Positions 1 to 6,437 of a stretch of DNA of 12,140 nucleotides are shown here, piece after piece; the stretch's first letter is position 1, and the number at the start of each line of letters is the position of its first letter. Source of the stretch: JAXHUH01 sp034211175. GTDB taxonomy: Bacteria > Actinomycetota > Acidimicrobiia > Acidimicrobiales > CAIXPF01. The DNA is taken from the NCBI GenBank assembly GCA_034211175.1, contig JAXHUH010000238.1, positions 1 through 12,140 of the forward strand, read 5' to 3'. The notes beneath the pieces are model-generated. The model saw only the letters and a list, made by a program, of their open reading frames with translations. It was not told where the DNA came from and made no database searches. A program made the translations under genes and the position numbers.

Positions 1-1029
1 GCGTGCTGGGCGCTGCTCCACCTGCGCGTCGTGATCGTGCCCATCGTCGTCGCGACGCTCGTCGCCTCGGCCCTGCTGCCGCTCGTCGACCGCCTCGCCC
101 GCCGCATCGGGCGCCTCGCGGCCACGGCGCTGACGTTCCTCGGGTGCGCCCTCCTCGGCGCCGCGGTGATCGCCGTGATCGTGCCACCGTTCATCGATCA
201 GCTCGACAGCCTCGGCAGCGAGCTCGACGAGTCCGTCACCCGCATCGAGAACTGGGCGCAGGACGGCCCGCTCGGGCTCGACGCCGATCGCGTCGACGAC
301 CTGCGGTCCCGGGTCGACGACGCCGGTCAGGCCGTCCTGGATGCCTCGTCCGGTGGGCTGATGCGGGGCGTGAGCCTCCTCGTCGAGATCGTCGCCGGCG
401 CCCTCCTCGCCGTCGCCCTCACGTTCTTCCTGACCAAGGACGGCCCCGCCATCTGGCGGTGGGCCTCGGAGCGGGTCGCCCCCCAGCGCCGGGCCACCGC
501 CGACGCCGCCGTGTCGGCCTCGATCCGCACGATGCGCCGCTACCTGGCCGGCGTCTGCCTCGCCGGCACCGTCGACGCGGTGCTCATCGGCGTCGGCCTC
601 GTGATCATCGGGGTGCCACTGGCGCTACCGCTGGCCGTGCTCACGTTCTTCGGCGCGTTCCTGCCCGTGGTCGGCGCGACCGTGTCGGGCGCCCTCGCCG
701 CGATGATCGCCCTCGTGTCCGGCGGACCGGGCGACGCGCTGCTGGTGATCGGCCTCGCCGTCGTGGTCCAGCAGGTCGAGGGCGACGTGATCGTCCCCGT
801 CGTGATGGGCCGCCAGGTGCGGGTCCACGCCGCGCTCGTCCTCCTCGCCCTCACCGCGGGCGGCGCGGTGGCCGGCATCGTCGGGGCGTTCGTCTCCGTC
901 CCGATCCTGGCGGTGATCTCCACGGTCGCCCACGAGATCCGGGTCCGGGCGCCCGAACGGTGGAAACGCGACATCCGCCCGTTCGCCGAGCACCGTTCCG
1001 CCGTCGAGCGGGAGGCGACGGCCGGCTGA
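1..1029 (+). CDS. AI-2E family transporter, 5' end outside window
   Basis: Multipass membrane protein of the AI-2E transporter family (PF01594; relatives include TqsA and various exporters or antiporters). The frame is open from the first base, so the N-terminus lies upstream; 342 residues are visible against a usual length near 350, so probably only a few tens are missing. A GTG at 31 is not a credible start because it falls inside the first membrane segment. Numbering from the first visible codon, hydrophobic segments lie near 1-28, 39-62, 123-144 and as a dense block from 181 to 305. Family-typical features are FFLTKDGP after the third segment, FFGAFLPVVGA near 217-227, and QQVEGDVIVPVVMGRQV near 257-273 before the last helices. 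The tail is short, charged and cytoplasmic. The substrate cannot be told from sequence. A hairpin just after the stop separates it from the pilus genes, to which it has no clear link. Confidence 0.9.
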   Translation, partial: ACWALLHLRVVIVPIVVATLVASALLPLVDRLARRIGRLAATALTFLGCALLGAAVIAVIVPPFIDQLDSLGSELDESVTRIENWAQDGPLGLDADRVDDLRSRVDDAGQAVLDASSGGLMRGVSLLVEIVAGALLAVALTFFLTKDGPAIWRWASERVAPQRRATADAAVSASIRTMRRYLAGVCLAGTVDAVLIGVGLVIIGVPLALPLAVLTFFGAFLPVVGATVSGALAAMIALVSGGPGDALLVIGLAVVVQQVEGDVIVPVVMGRQVRVHAALVLLALTAGGAVAGIVGAFVSVPILAVISTVAHEIRVRAPERWKRDIRPFAEHRSAVEREATAG

Positions 1030-1037
1030 GCCCGCCG

Positions 1038-1059
1038 GCCGCGCCGTTGCCGGCGCGGC
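1038..1059 (+). terminator. Hairpin after the transporter, likely terminator
   Basis: A perfect 9-bp GC stem (GCCGCGCCG paired with CGGCGCGGC) with a TTGC loop begins 8 bases after the transporter stop codon. There is no T-run after it, as is common in high-GC actinobacteria, so termination is inferred from position and stem strength. The rest of 1030-1142 shows no gene and contains no TA dinucleotide, hence no canonical -10 for the following pilin. Confidence 0.55.
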
Positions 1060-1131
1060 TCCAGTCCCCCATCCGGCGCGCCGACATCTCGGGAGACGGG
1101 CCAGGGCCCGAGCACCACGGCGACACCTTCC

Positions 1132-1136
1132 GGAGG
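1132..1136 (+). promoter_or_regulatory. Ribosome binding site of the pilin gene
   Basis: GGAGG lies 6 bases before the ATG at 1143. It decides the start: the same frame is open far upstream, but that part is an out-of-frame reading of the transporter gene. Confidence 0.8.
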
Positions 1137-1142
1137 ACATCG

Positions 1143-1616
1143 ATGAGGGACGCGACTGCCGCGCCGTCCGATCACGAGGCGGGATTCACGATGATCGAGG
1201 TGATGGTGGTCGTCCTGATCATCGGCATCCTCATGGCGATCGGGATCCCGACCTACCTCGGCGCCCGCAACCGCGCCTTCGACCGCTCCGCCCAGACCCA
1301 GCTGCGGGTCGCGGAGAACACGGCCATGGCGATCTACACCGATGCGGCGACCTTCGCCGACGCCACGACCGCGGCGCTCGGCGAGGCGGAGCCCAGCCTC
1401 AGCTGGCTCGGGTCGGGCACCGCGTCGACCGACGCCCGGGAGGTGAGCGTCGCCCGCGCCGGCGACGGGACCCAGTTCGGTGCGGCGTCGATGTCCGACT
1501 CCGGCACCTGCTTCTACCTGCGGGCCCGGGAGAACGGCCAGACGCTCTACGGGCAATCGTCGAGCTCGCCGTGCACCGGCAGCTACGCGCTCACCGTCTT
1601 CGGCACCAGCTGGTAG
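1143..1616 (+). CDS. Type IV pilin, major-subunit type
   Basis: 157-residue class III (type IV) prepilin. The leader is 14 residues ending in Gly14; processing by the prepilin peptidase PilD would expose Phe15, with the conserved Glu at mature position 5 (FTMIEV). The hydrophobic N-terminal helix spans about 15-40 (ending GIPTYLGARNRA) and continues as an amphipathic helix, followed by a small globular domain. Cys123 and Cys144 could form the C-terminal disulfide loop usual in pilins. The mature protein contains no lysine. It is expected to be inserted in the membrane, processed, and polymerised into a pilus or pseudopilus. Size and position beside minor pilins and pilMNO suggest the main subunit, but a second pilin elsewhere cannot be excluded. 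It is convergent with the minor-pilin operon, leaving only 9 bases between the stop codons. Confidence 0.9.
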   Translation: MRDATAAPSDHEAGFTMIEVMVVVLIIGILMAIGIPTYLGARNRAFDRSAQTQLRVAENTAMAIYTDAATFADATTAALGEAEPSLSWLGSGTASTDAREVSVARAGDGTQFGAASMSDSGTCFYLRARENGQTLYGQSSSSPCTGSYALTVFGTSW

Positions 1617-1620
1617 CGGC

Positions 1621-1633
1621 CGGCCTCAGGCCG
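1621..1633. terminator. Small palindrome between convergent pilin genes
   Basis: CGGCC-TCA-GGCCG forms a 5-bp stem with a 3-base loop. The loop contains the antisense of the TGA stop of the minus-strand PilX-like gene. With only 9 bases between the two convergent stops, this is the only candidate for a shared terminator, and it is weak. Confidence 0.25.
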
Positions 1634-2759
1634 CGGCGATCGTGCGCCAGGCCACGATCTCCCAGTCGCCGGGCTCGGGCACGGGCGGGACGCCGAACGG
1701 CAGGCTCAGCCCCCGGTTGTCGCCGAGGAACAGCAGCGTCGAGAACCGGCGGGTGCGCAGCACGTCGACCATGATCGACCCGTCGATGGTCACCAGGCCC
1801 TCGAGATCGACGGTCGAGTCGGGCAGGTGCAGCATGCCGTGGACCACCGAGTTCTCGAGGTCGACCGACCCGTCGCCCGCCTTGGTGATGCGCACCGCCG
1901 AGGACGAGCCGAACGGGTTCAGCCACGTGAGGTTCAGGTCGAGCGAGACACCCTCGCCGAGGTAGACGACGAGCGGCGGGCGCAGGACCGTCACGATGCC
2001 GGCGCCGAACCGCACCGTCGTGCCCGGCTCGTCGCACACGTAGGCCCGTCCGTTGCCGCCGTCGACGAACCAGCCGAACCGGTTCCCGCCCGGGCAGCCC
2101 TGGGTGGGCTCGGCCGGCACGAACGCGGGCGGCAGCCCGACCGGGTCCGGCTCCCGACGCGGGTTCCAGCAGCCGATGCAGGTGGCGTCGGGCCCGGCGA
2201 GCACCGCGGTACCGGAGAACAGGCCGTCGACGACCATCGAGCCGTTGGTCGCGGCGCCGCCGGTGACCAGCCCCCAGCCGGACAGCTCGAGGGACCGCCG
2301 GGCGAACACGCCGTAGCGCTCGCTCGGGTACGCGGGCGTGGCCGAGAGCCCACCGGTGCGGACGAGCTCGACCTCCACGGCCCGCGTCGTCCCGTCGACC
2401 GTGCCCTCGCCGCGGACGAGGGCACGCTCGTCGGTCCCCGTCGCCTCGTAGGCGAACGTCCCGTCCGCGACCGACGAGACCAGCCCGCTCGCGTCCAGCG
2501 GCAGCGGCTCACCGGCATCGAGCAGGTCGATCGCCTCGGTCGCCGCACGCTCGGCGAGGGCGAGCGCCTGCACCCGCTCGGTGTCGCGACGGGCCCGGCG
2601 CACCTCGTCGGCGGAACGGGCGAACATCGTGGCGCCGAGCAGGCCGACGAGGAGGACGACCACCGCGGCCAGCACCAGGCTGCCGTCGTCGCCGCGGGCG
2701 CGCGATCGACCTCGGGCGACGTCGCAGCGCCGGCGGCCGGACCGGGCGACGCTCAGCAC
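1626..2759 (-). CDS. PilX-like large minor pilin, candidate tip protein
   Basis: 377 residues. The start is taken as GTG at 2759, which overlaps the upstream stop by 7 bases (GTGCTGA) and implies translational coupling; no other start suits the short basic leader. Residues 1-26 are Arg-rich, then GDDG-SLVLAAVVVLLVGLLG gives a hydrophobic helix (27-47) followed by a long charged helix (50-82), as in PilX/PilV-type N-termini. The residue at +5 from the presumed cleavage site is Ala, not Glu. About 290 more residues follow, twice the size of a normal PilX. They look beta-rich, with repeated short strands in 150-190 and 265-335 such as VDLENSVVHGMLHLPDS, suggesting a beta-helix-like domain. Cysteines at 194, 197, 222 and 242 may form disulfides. 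Role inferred: initiator or tip subunit. As third gene of the minor-pilin operon it sits in the PilX position. Confidence 0.75.
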   Translation of the reverse strand: MLSVARSGRRRCDVARGRSRARGDDGSLVLAAVVVLLVGLLGATMFARSADEVRRARRDTERVQALALAERAATEAIDLLDAGEPLPLDASGLVSSVADGTFAYEATGTDERALVRGEGTVDGTTRAVEVELVRTGGLSATPAYPSERYGVFARRSLELSGWGLVTGGAATNGSMVVDGLFSGTAVLAGPDATCIGCWNPRREPDPVGLPPAFVPAEPTQGCPGGNRFGWFVDGGNGRAYVCDEPGTTVRFGAGIVTVLRPPLVVYLGEGVSLDLNLTWLNPFGSSSAVRITKAGDGSVDLENSVVHGMLHLPDSTVDLEGLVTIDGSIMVDVLRTRRFSTLLFLGDNRGLSLPFGVPPVPEPGDWEIVAWRTIAAA

Positions 2760-3325
2760 GACGGCTCGCTCCGCAGCCGATAGGTCATGACACGCGCCGA
2801 GCGCAGGTCGACCCCGGGTCGTTCGACCACGACGGTCATCTCGATGCTCGCCGCGCACGCGACCACGTCCTCCCACCCGCCGCTCACCGGCACGCCGAGC
2901 GGATCGAGGTGGCGGACCGTGGACTCGGCGGCGACCACACCGGTCACCACCTCGGCCGCCGTGGTCACCGCGCCGTCCGCGTCGAGCTCGGCGCGCACCA
3001 GGGCGTCGTCCTCGAACGACCACCGGACGGTCATGGCCCCGTCGCCGCGGCGCACGACCATCGTCACCCCGCCCGACGGCCCGCCCGGCGGCGCCTCGGG
3101 CGACGGGGCGCCCGAGCGCACCTCGTTCGCCATGCGGTCGAGCGCCAGCGAGAGGGCCGCGCCCGCCTCGTAGCGGGCCGCGGACCGGGCCTCGATCCGG
3201 CCCATCGACACGAGCACGCCGCCGAGCGCGGCGGCGACCACGCCCATCAGCGCAGTGACCACCATGACCTCGACGATCGTCACCCCGTCGTCGCCGCGAG
3301 CCCGGGCGCATCTCGGCGCGCTCAC
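2753..3325 (-). CDS. PilW/GspJ-like minor pilin
   Basis: 190 residues from GTG at 3325, whose GTGA overlaps the TGA of the upstream gene; the longer reading frame upstream only shadows that gene. Leader MSAPRCARARGDDG (14 residues), cleavage after Gly14, and mature VTIVEVMVV with Glu at +5 are textbook prepilin features. The hydrophobic helix covers about 15-40, followed by an amphipathic helix containing ALDRMANEVRSG, a PilW/GspJ hallmark (L-R-x-E-V-R-like). The C-terminal part is beta-rich, with Cys157 and a terminal Cys190. Expected to join the PilV- and PilX-like proteins in the complex that primes pilus assembly. Coupled start and stop codons on both sides indicate one operon. The PilW label rests on helix pattern and gene order, so other minor-pilin names are possible. 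Confidence 0.8.
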   Translation of the reverse strand: MSAPRCARARGDDGVTIVEVMVVTALMGVVAAALGGVLVSMGRIEARSAARYEAGAALSLALDRMANEVRSGAPSPEAPPGGPSGGVTMVVRRGDGAMTVRWSFEDDALVRAELDADGAVTTAAEVVTGVVAAESTVRHLDPLGVPVSGGWEDVVACAASIEMTVVVERPGVDLRSARVMTYRLRSEPSC

Positions 3326-3855
3326 GGGGCGGCCCGATCGGTGCGCCGGGTCTCGGCCCGCAGCTCGACCGTGTCCCCGGTCGCGCTCTCCCACGAGACC
3401 ACCACGACGACGAGCTTGGGCTCCGTGGGATCGGCTCGTGCGACCAGGCGCTCGACCTCGTAGCTGATCCCGGAGCGCCGCTCCGTCGAGCGCGGCACGA
3501 CGAGCCCGGCCACGTCGACCACGGCCTCGAGATCACCCGTGCCGAGCTCACCGGCCACCGAACCCAGGAGGCCGTCGGCGGTGGACGTGACGCCGTCGAG
3601 CACCGGGCCCGCGACGGTGCCGGCGACCGCCAGGCGGTCATAGGGCAGCGCCCAGGCGCGCTCGATCTCCGACGCGGCGATGTCGGCGGCGACGCGGCGC
3701 TGCTCGGCCACCTGCGACACCCGTCCGGCGGACGTCGCGGCGCGGGTGAGCCCGAGCACGCACACCGACATGATGGCGATCGCCACCATCATCTCGATGA
3801 TCGTGACCCCGCCGTCGCGCCCGGGCCGGCCTCGTCCGGGAGAGGGGAAACCCAT
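3322..3855 (-). CDS. PilV/GspI-like minor pilin
   Basis: 177 residues, first gene of the minor-pilin operon. Leader of 16 residues rich in Gly/Arg/Pro, cleavage after Gly16 (DGG-VTIIEMM), Glu21 at mature +5. The hydrophobic segment is about 17-42, followed by the amphipathic helix VAEQRRVAADIAASEIERAWALPYD. The sequence A-x-x-A-x-x-x-I-E-R-A followed by a short loop with PYD resembles the PilV/GspI helix, where a Leu/Ile-E-x-x-R motif precedes a P(Y/W)-type turn. A beta-rich globular end contains the only lysine (147). ATG at 3855 is the only suitable start; no clear Shine-Dalgarno lies before it. It diverges from the PilM-PilN gene across 40 bases, so the two operons may share control elements. 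Confidence 0.8.
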   Translation of the reverse strand: MGFPSPGRGRPGRDGGVTIIEMMVAIAIMSVCVLGLTRAATSAGRVSQVAEQRRVAADIAASEIERAWALPYDRLAVAGTVAGPVLDGVTSTADGLLGSVAGELGTGDLEAVVDVAGLVVPRSTERRSGISYEVERLVARADPTEPKLVVVVVSWESATGDTVELRAETRRTDRAAP

Positions 3856-3895
3856 CGTTCAATGTCTCGGGCGATCGCGCCGACGTCTCCAGCGG
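3856..3895. promoter_or_regulatory. 40-base divergent gap between minor-pilin and pilMNO operons
   Basis: Both pilus operons start from this gap, which centres on the perfect palindrome GCGATCGC (3871-3878). No convincing -10/-35 pair or Shine-Dalgarno is visible for either gene, so promoters may lie inside the opposite coding region. A second palindrome, TGGCGATCGCCA, occurs at 3774-3785 inside the PilV-like gene and shares the GCGATCGC core. Regulatory meaning is inference. Confidence 0.3.
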
Positions 3896-5551
3896 ATGTT
3901 CGGCCGAAGCCCAGACGAGGACGAGCCGCGCGCCGACCCGCCACCGGCGTCGTGGCGCCGCGCCCAGACGATCGGCGTGACCATCTCCGGCTCGCAGCTG
4001 CGGGCGGTGGAGGCCCGGGTCGGTCCCGGCGGGCCCCGCCTCGGGCGAATCGCCTCGGTCCCGACCCCGGACGACGCCGTCGTCGACGGCGCGATCGCCG
4101 ATCCCGACCTGCTCGGGGCCGGCCTGCGGGCGCTGTGGCGGGCCGGCCGGTTCCGGAACCGCCGCGCCGTGATCGGCATCGGCGGCGAGCACCTGGTGCT
4201 CCGGGAGGCGACCTTCCCCGAGCTCGACGACGACGAGCTCCGCAACGCCCTGCGCATCGAGCTGATCGACCTCATCCACTACCCCATCGACGAGGCCGTG
4301 ATCCGGTGGATGCCCATCGGCGAGGGCGCCGGGCTCGGCGACGCACCGGTCCAGGTCCTGGCCTGCGCCACCCACCGCGACGACATCGACGCCATCGAGG
4401 CCGCGGCCCGGGCCGCGCGCCTCAACCTCGTCGCCATCGAGCCGACGTTCGTCGGCATCAGCCGGGTCGGGCGATCGACCGACGTCGCCGACGCGGTGGC
4501 CGACATCGGAGCCGAGTCGACCCACGTCACGGTCCGTCGCGGCGGGCGCCCCGCGTTCGCCCGCACGTTCTCGAGCGGGCTCGAGGGCGGGTCGTTCGCC
4601 GAGGTGCTCGAGACCGAGCTCGCCGCCATCGACCGCTTCCGCCGGCTCGACCAGGTCCAGGAACCACCGTCGACCTCCCACCCGGCGGTCGATGGGATCG
4701 CCTCCACGCTGCGCTACCTCGGCAACCGACCGGGCGCGGCGCCGCTCCGGCGCCTGCTGCTCACCGGCGACCGCGCCGACGAGGCGATCGCCGACGCGGT
4801 CGCCCGCGCCACCGACCTGCCGGTCGAACCGGTGCACGCGGACTGGCTGGACCCCCAGCGCTGCCCGCCGGCGTTCCACGCGGCGGTCGGCCTCGCGCTC
4901 GGACCGGGTGACGGTGTCTCGTCACCCGTGGACCTGCGCACGGACGAGACGCTGCGCAGCGCGGACCGGCGTGCCCGGGTGGTCATTGGGCTGCTCGGCC
5001 TCACCATCGGCGCGGTGCCCGCGGTGATCGACGGCAACGCCCGGTGGGCCGACACCGCCGAGCTGGAGACCCAGCGCCGGACCGCGGAGGCGACGGTCGG
5101 CGCGCTCGAGGAGTCGGTCCGGTCGTTCGACGACCTCAACGCGCTGCGCGCCGATGTCGTCGCCCGGCGCAACCGGGCCGAGCGCGTCCTCGACGGCGAC
5201 GTGGCCTGGACCGTGGCCATCGGCCAGCTCGCCGAGGCCATGCCGGCGCGCAGCGAGCTGCGCACCCTGGAGCTGCGCCGGACCGCGACCGTGGGCAGCG
5301 ACACCGGCGATCCGTCGGTCCTCGTGACCGGGGCCGCGTCCGGCGCCGCCGCCGACCCGGCCACCGCCGGGCGCTGGCTGCGCGACGTCACCGGCACACC
5401 CGTCGTCACGTCCGGCTGGATGACCCAGATCCGCGAGGAGGCCGAAGCCGACGGCGTCCTCTTCGCCGCCGAGATCGAGATCGGCAACGCGGCGCGCTCC
5501 GGGCGCGGCCCGGGTGGCGATCGTCCGACCGCGGGCGACACCCCGCGATGA
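3896..5551 (+). CDS. PilM-PilN fusion, T4P inner-membrane platform protein
   Basis: 551 residues combining two proteins that are normally separate. Residues 25-340 are PilM-like (actin/FtsA fold, cytoplasmic): a phosphate-1-like IGVTISGSQLRAVEA (26-40), the PilM signature with FPELDDDELRNALRIE then a Y-P-I-D-E segment (107-133), a phosphate-2-like ADIGAESTHVTV (202-213), and an adenosine-like LLLTGDRADEAIADAV (287-302). Residues 345-551 are PilN-like: VDLRTDE where free PilN carries its PilM-docking INLLP motif, one membrane helix (360-379), a coiled-coil-like stretch (383-430), then the extracytoplasmic alpha/beta domain. Fusion would tether PilM to the membrane at a fixed 1:1 ratio. ATG at 3896 gives the MFG start typical of PilM; earlier in-frame starts lie inside the opposite pilV-like gene. 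The phosphate-1 Asp is Thr, so ATP binding is doubtful. The stop overlaps the PilO start (ATGA). No lysine in the protein. Confidence 0.88.
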   Translation: MFGRSPDEDEPRADPPPASWRRAQTIGVTISGSQLRAVEARVGPGGPRLGRIASVPTPDDAVVDGAIADPDLLGAGLRALWRAGRFRNRRAVIGIGGEHLVLREATFPELDDDELRNALRIELIDLIHYPIDEAVIRWMPIGEGAGLGDAPVQVLACATHRDDIDAIEAAARAARLNLVAIEPTFVGISRVGRSTDVADAVADIGAESTHVTVRRGGRPAFARTFSSGLEGGSFAEVLETELAAIDRFRRLDQVQEPPSTSHPAVDGIASTLRYLGNRPGAAPLRRLLLTGDRADEAIADAVARATDLPVEPVHADWLDPQRCPPAFHAAVGLALGPGDGVSSPVDLRTDETLRSADRRARVVIGLLGLTIGAVPAVIDGNARWADTAELETQRRTAEATVGALEESVRSFDDLNALRADVVARRNRAERVLDGDVAWTVAIGQLAEAMPARSELRTLELRRTATVGSDTGDPSVLVTGAASGAAADPATAGRWLRDVTGTPVVTSGWMTQIREEAEADGVLFAAEIEIGNAARSGRGPGGDRPTAGDTPR

Positions 5552-6171
5552 CCGAGCTGCGCAACCGCACGCTCGCGCTCCTCGTCGGACTGGTGATCGC
5601 CGGCGTGGCGTGGCTCGTGGCCGTCCTCGTGCCCACCAGCCGCATCGCCGACGACGACCGGGCCGCGATCGAGGCGGCCGACGGGCGGGCCGTGGCGCTG
5701 CGCCAGCAACGCGCCCGGCTCGCCGACATCGAGCCCGCCCCGATCGAGGCCGACCTCGCCGTGCTCGAGGCCGCGATCCCGGAGACCGCCCGCCTCCCCG
5801 AGCTCATCGCGACGATCCAACGCCAGGCCGACGACGCCGGGGTGCGGTTGACGGCGTTGACCCCGGCGAGCGCCGCGTCGGTCGTGACCGGCCCGGACGA
5901 CGCCGCCGGCGCCATCGCCGTGGCCACGAGCACCGCCGGCGAGTACCCGGCGCAGTTGGACTACCTGGCCAACCTCGAGCGGGCGGAGCGGCTGATCGTC
6001 GTCGACGCGGTCTCGTTCCTCGCCGACCCGACCGACCCGTCGAACCTGTCCCTGGAGCTCACGCTCCGGGCGTTCACCGACGAGGACCTCACCGACGCGA
6101 CCGGCGACGACGTCGACGCCGACGTCCCGGCGGGCGCGGAGGTCGCGACCGACGAGATCGGAGCCGGATGA
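5548..6171 (+). CDS. pilO: PilO, T4P inner-membrane platform protein
   Basis: 207 residues, typical for PilO. Short cytoplasmic N-terminus, one membrane helix (about 8-28), a coiled-coil-like segment (33-75), then the periplasmic-type alpha/beta domain. Family features are AAIPETARLPELIATIQRQ leading to DDAGVRLTALTPA (75-107) and GEYPAQLDYLANLERAERLI (131-150), the Gly-x-Tyr and Glu-Arg region that forms the PilN/PilO fold. It would heterodimerise with the PilN half of the upstream fusion and set the alignment between cytoplasmic motor and pilus. Start ATG at 5548 overlaps the upstream stop as ATGA, and its own stop overlaps the next start the same way, so the three genes are translationally coupled. 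The last 30 residues form an acidic, low-complexity tail (DATGDDVDADVPAG...) beyond the usual domain. No lysine. Confidence 0.9.
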   Translation: MTELRNRTLALLVGLVIAGVAWLVAVLVPTSRIADDDRAAIEAADGRAVALRQQRARLADIEPAPIEADLAVLEAAIPETARLPELIATIQRQADDAGVRLTALTPASAASVVTGPDDAAGAIAVATSTAGEYPAQLDYLANLERAERLIVVDAVSFLADPTDPSNLSLELTLRAFTDEDLTDATGDDVDADVPAGAEVATDEIGAG

Positions 6172-6392
6172 CGACCGAGGGCTCCGGCCGGGCCTCGCGC
6201 AACCAGCTGGTGCTCATCGCCGTGCTCGTCGTGGCGCTGGCCGCCGTCGTGGCCTTCCAGCTCCGCAGTGGGGACGGCGGGGTCGACACCGGCATCGGTG
6301 TTCCCGCGGACACGACGACGACGTCGACCACGCTCCCGGCGTCGACGTGGACCCTGCCCGACGACCCGCGGAACCCCTTCGTCGGCGAGTGA
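6168..6392 (+). CDS. 74-residue membrane protein in the PilP position
   Basis: Small protein starting at the ATGA overlap with pilO. A polar N-terminus of 12 residues precedes one membrane helix (about 13-31, NQLVLIAVLVVALAAVVAF), then a 40-residue outside tail with a Thr-rich linker (DTTTTSTTLPAS, 48-59) ending in DDPRNPFVGE. The ending resembles the short R/D-P-F motif found in PilP- and GspC-like platform proteins, where it lies in the flexible part before the HR domain; here nothing follows. Gene order pilM-N-O-(P) and coupling suggest a reduced PilP analogue, consistent with a monoderm cell that has no secretin to contact. Sequence similarity to PilP beyond that motif is not evident, so the role is inference; it is probably a real gene because of the overlap, membrane helix and codon pattern. 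Confidence 0.7.
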   Translation: MTTEGSGRASRNQLVLIAVLVVALAAVVAFQLRSGDGGVDTGIGVPADTTTTSTTLPASTWTLPDDPRNPFVGE

Positions 6393-6399
6393 CCGCACC

Positions 6400-6423
6400 C
6401 GGCGCGTCCACGAGGTCGCGCCG
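6400..6423. terminator. Hairpin between convergent pilus and lipoprotein genes
   Basis: CGGCGCG (6400-6406) pairs with CGCGCCG (6417-6423) around a 10-base loop, with two further C-G pairs possible across a 2-base bulge. It fills the 45-base gap between the stop of the PilP-position gene and the stop of the facing lipoprotein gene, so it may end transcription from both sides. There is no T-run. Confidence 0.45.
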
Positions 6424-6437
6424 CCGGGCCTCGCGAT

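Noticed and set aside
3..1142. Long plus-strand frame joined to the pilin gene upstream of its start
   Set aside because: It overlaps the transporter gene in another frame, is Arg/Pro-rich low-complexity sequence, and the pilin has its own Shine-Dalgarno and prepilin leader at 1143.
540..1556. 338-residue minus-strand frame opposite the transporter and pilin
   Set aside because: Its composition is that of an antisense shadow of high-GC genes (Arg, Ala, Gly, Thr runs) with no recognisable domain.
2760..3641. N-terminal extension of the PilX-like gene
   Set aside because: It would run over the PilW- and PilV-like genes in another frame; the pilin-like leader and coupled GTG at 2759 fit much better.
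3638..4879. 413-residue minus-strand frame opposite the PilM part
   Set aside because: Mirror of the PilM-PilN coding frame with shadow-type composition; the plus strand has clear PilM and PilN motifs.
4714..5820. 368-residue minus-strand frame opposite PilN/PilO
   Set aside because: No domain, Ser/Arg/Ala-rich shadow of two well-supported plus-strand genes.
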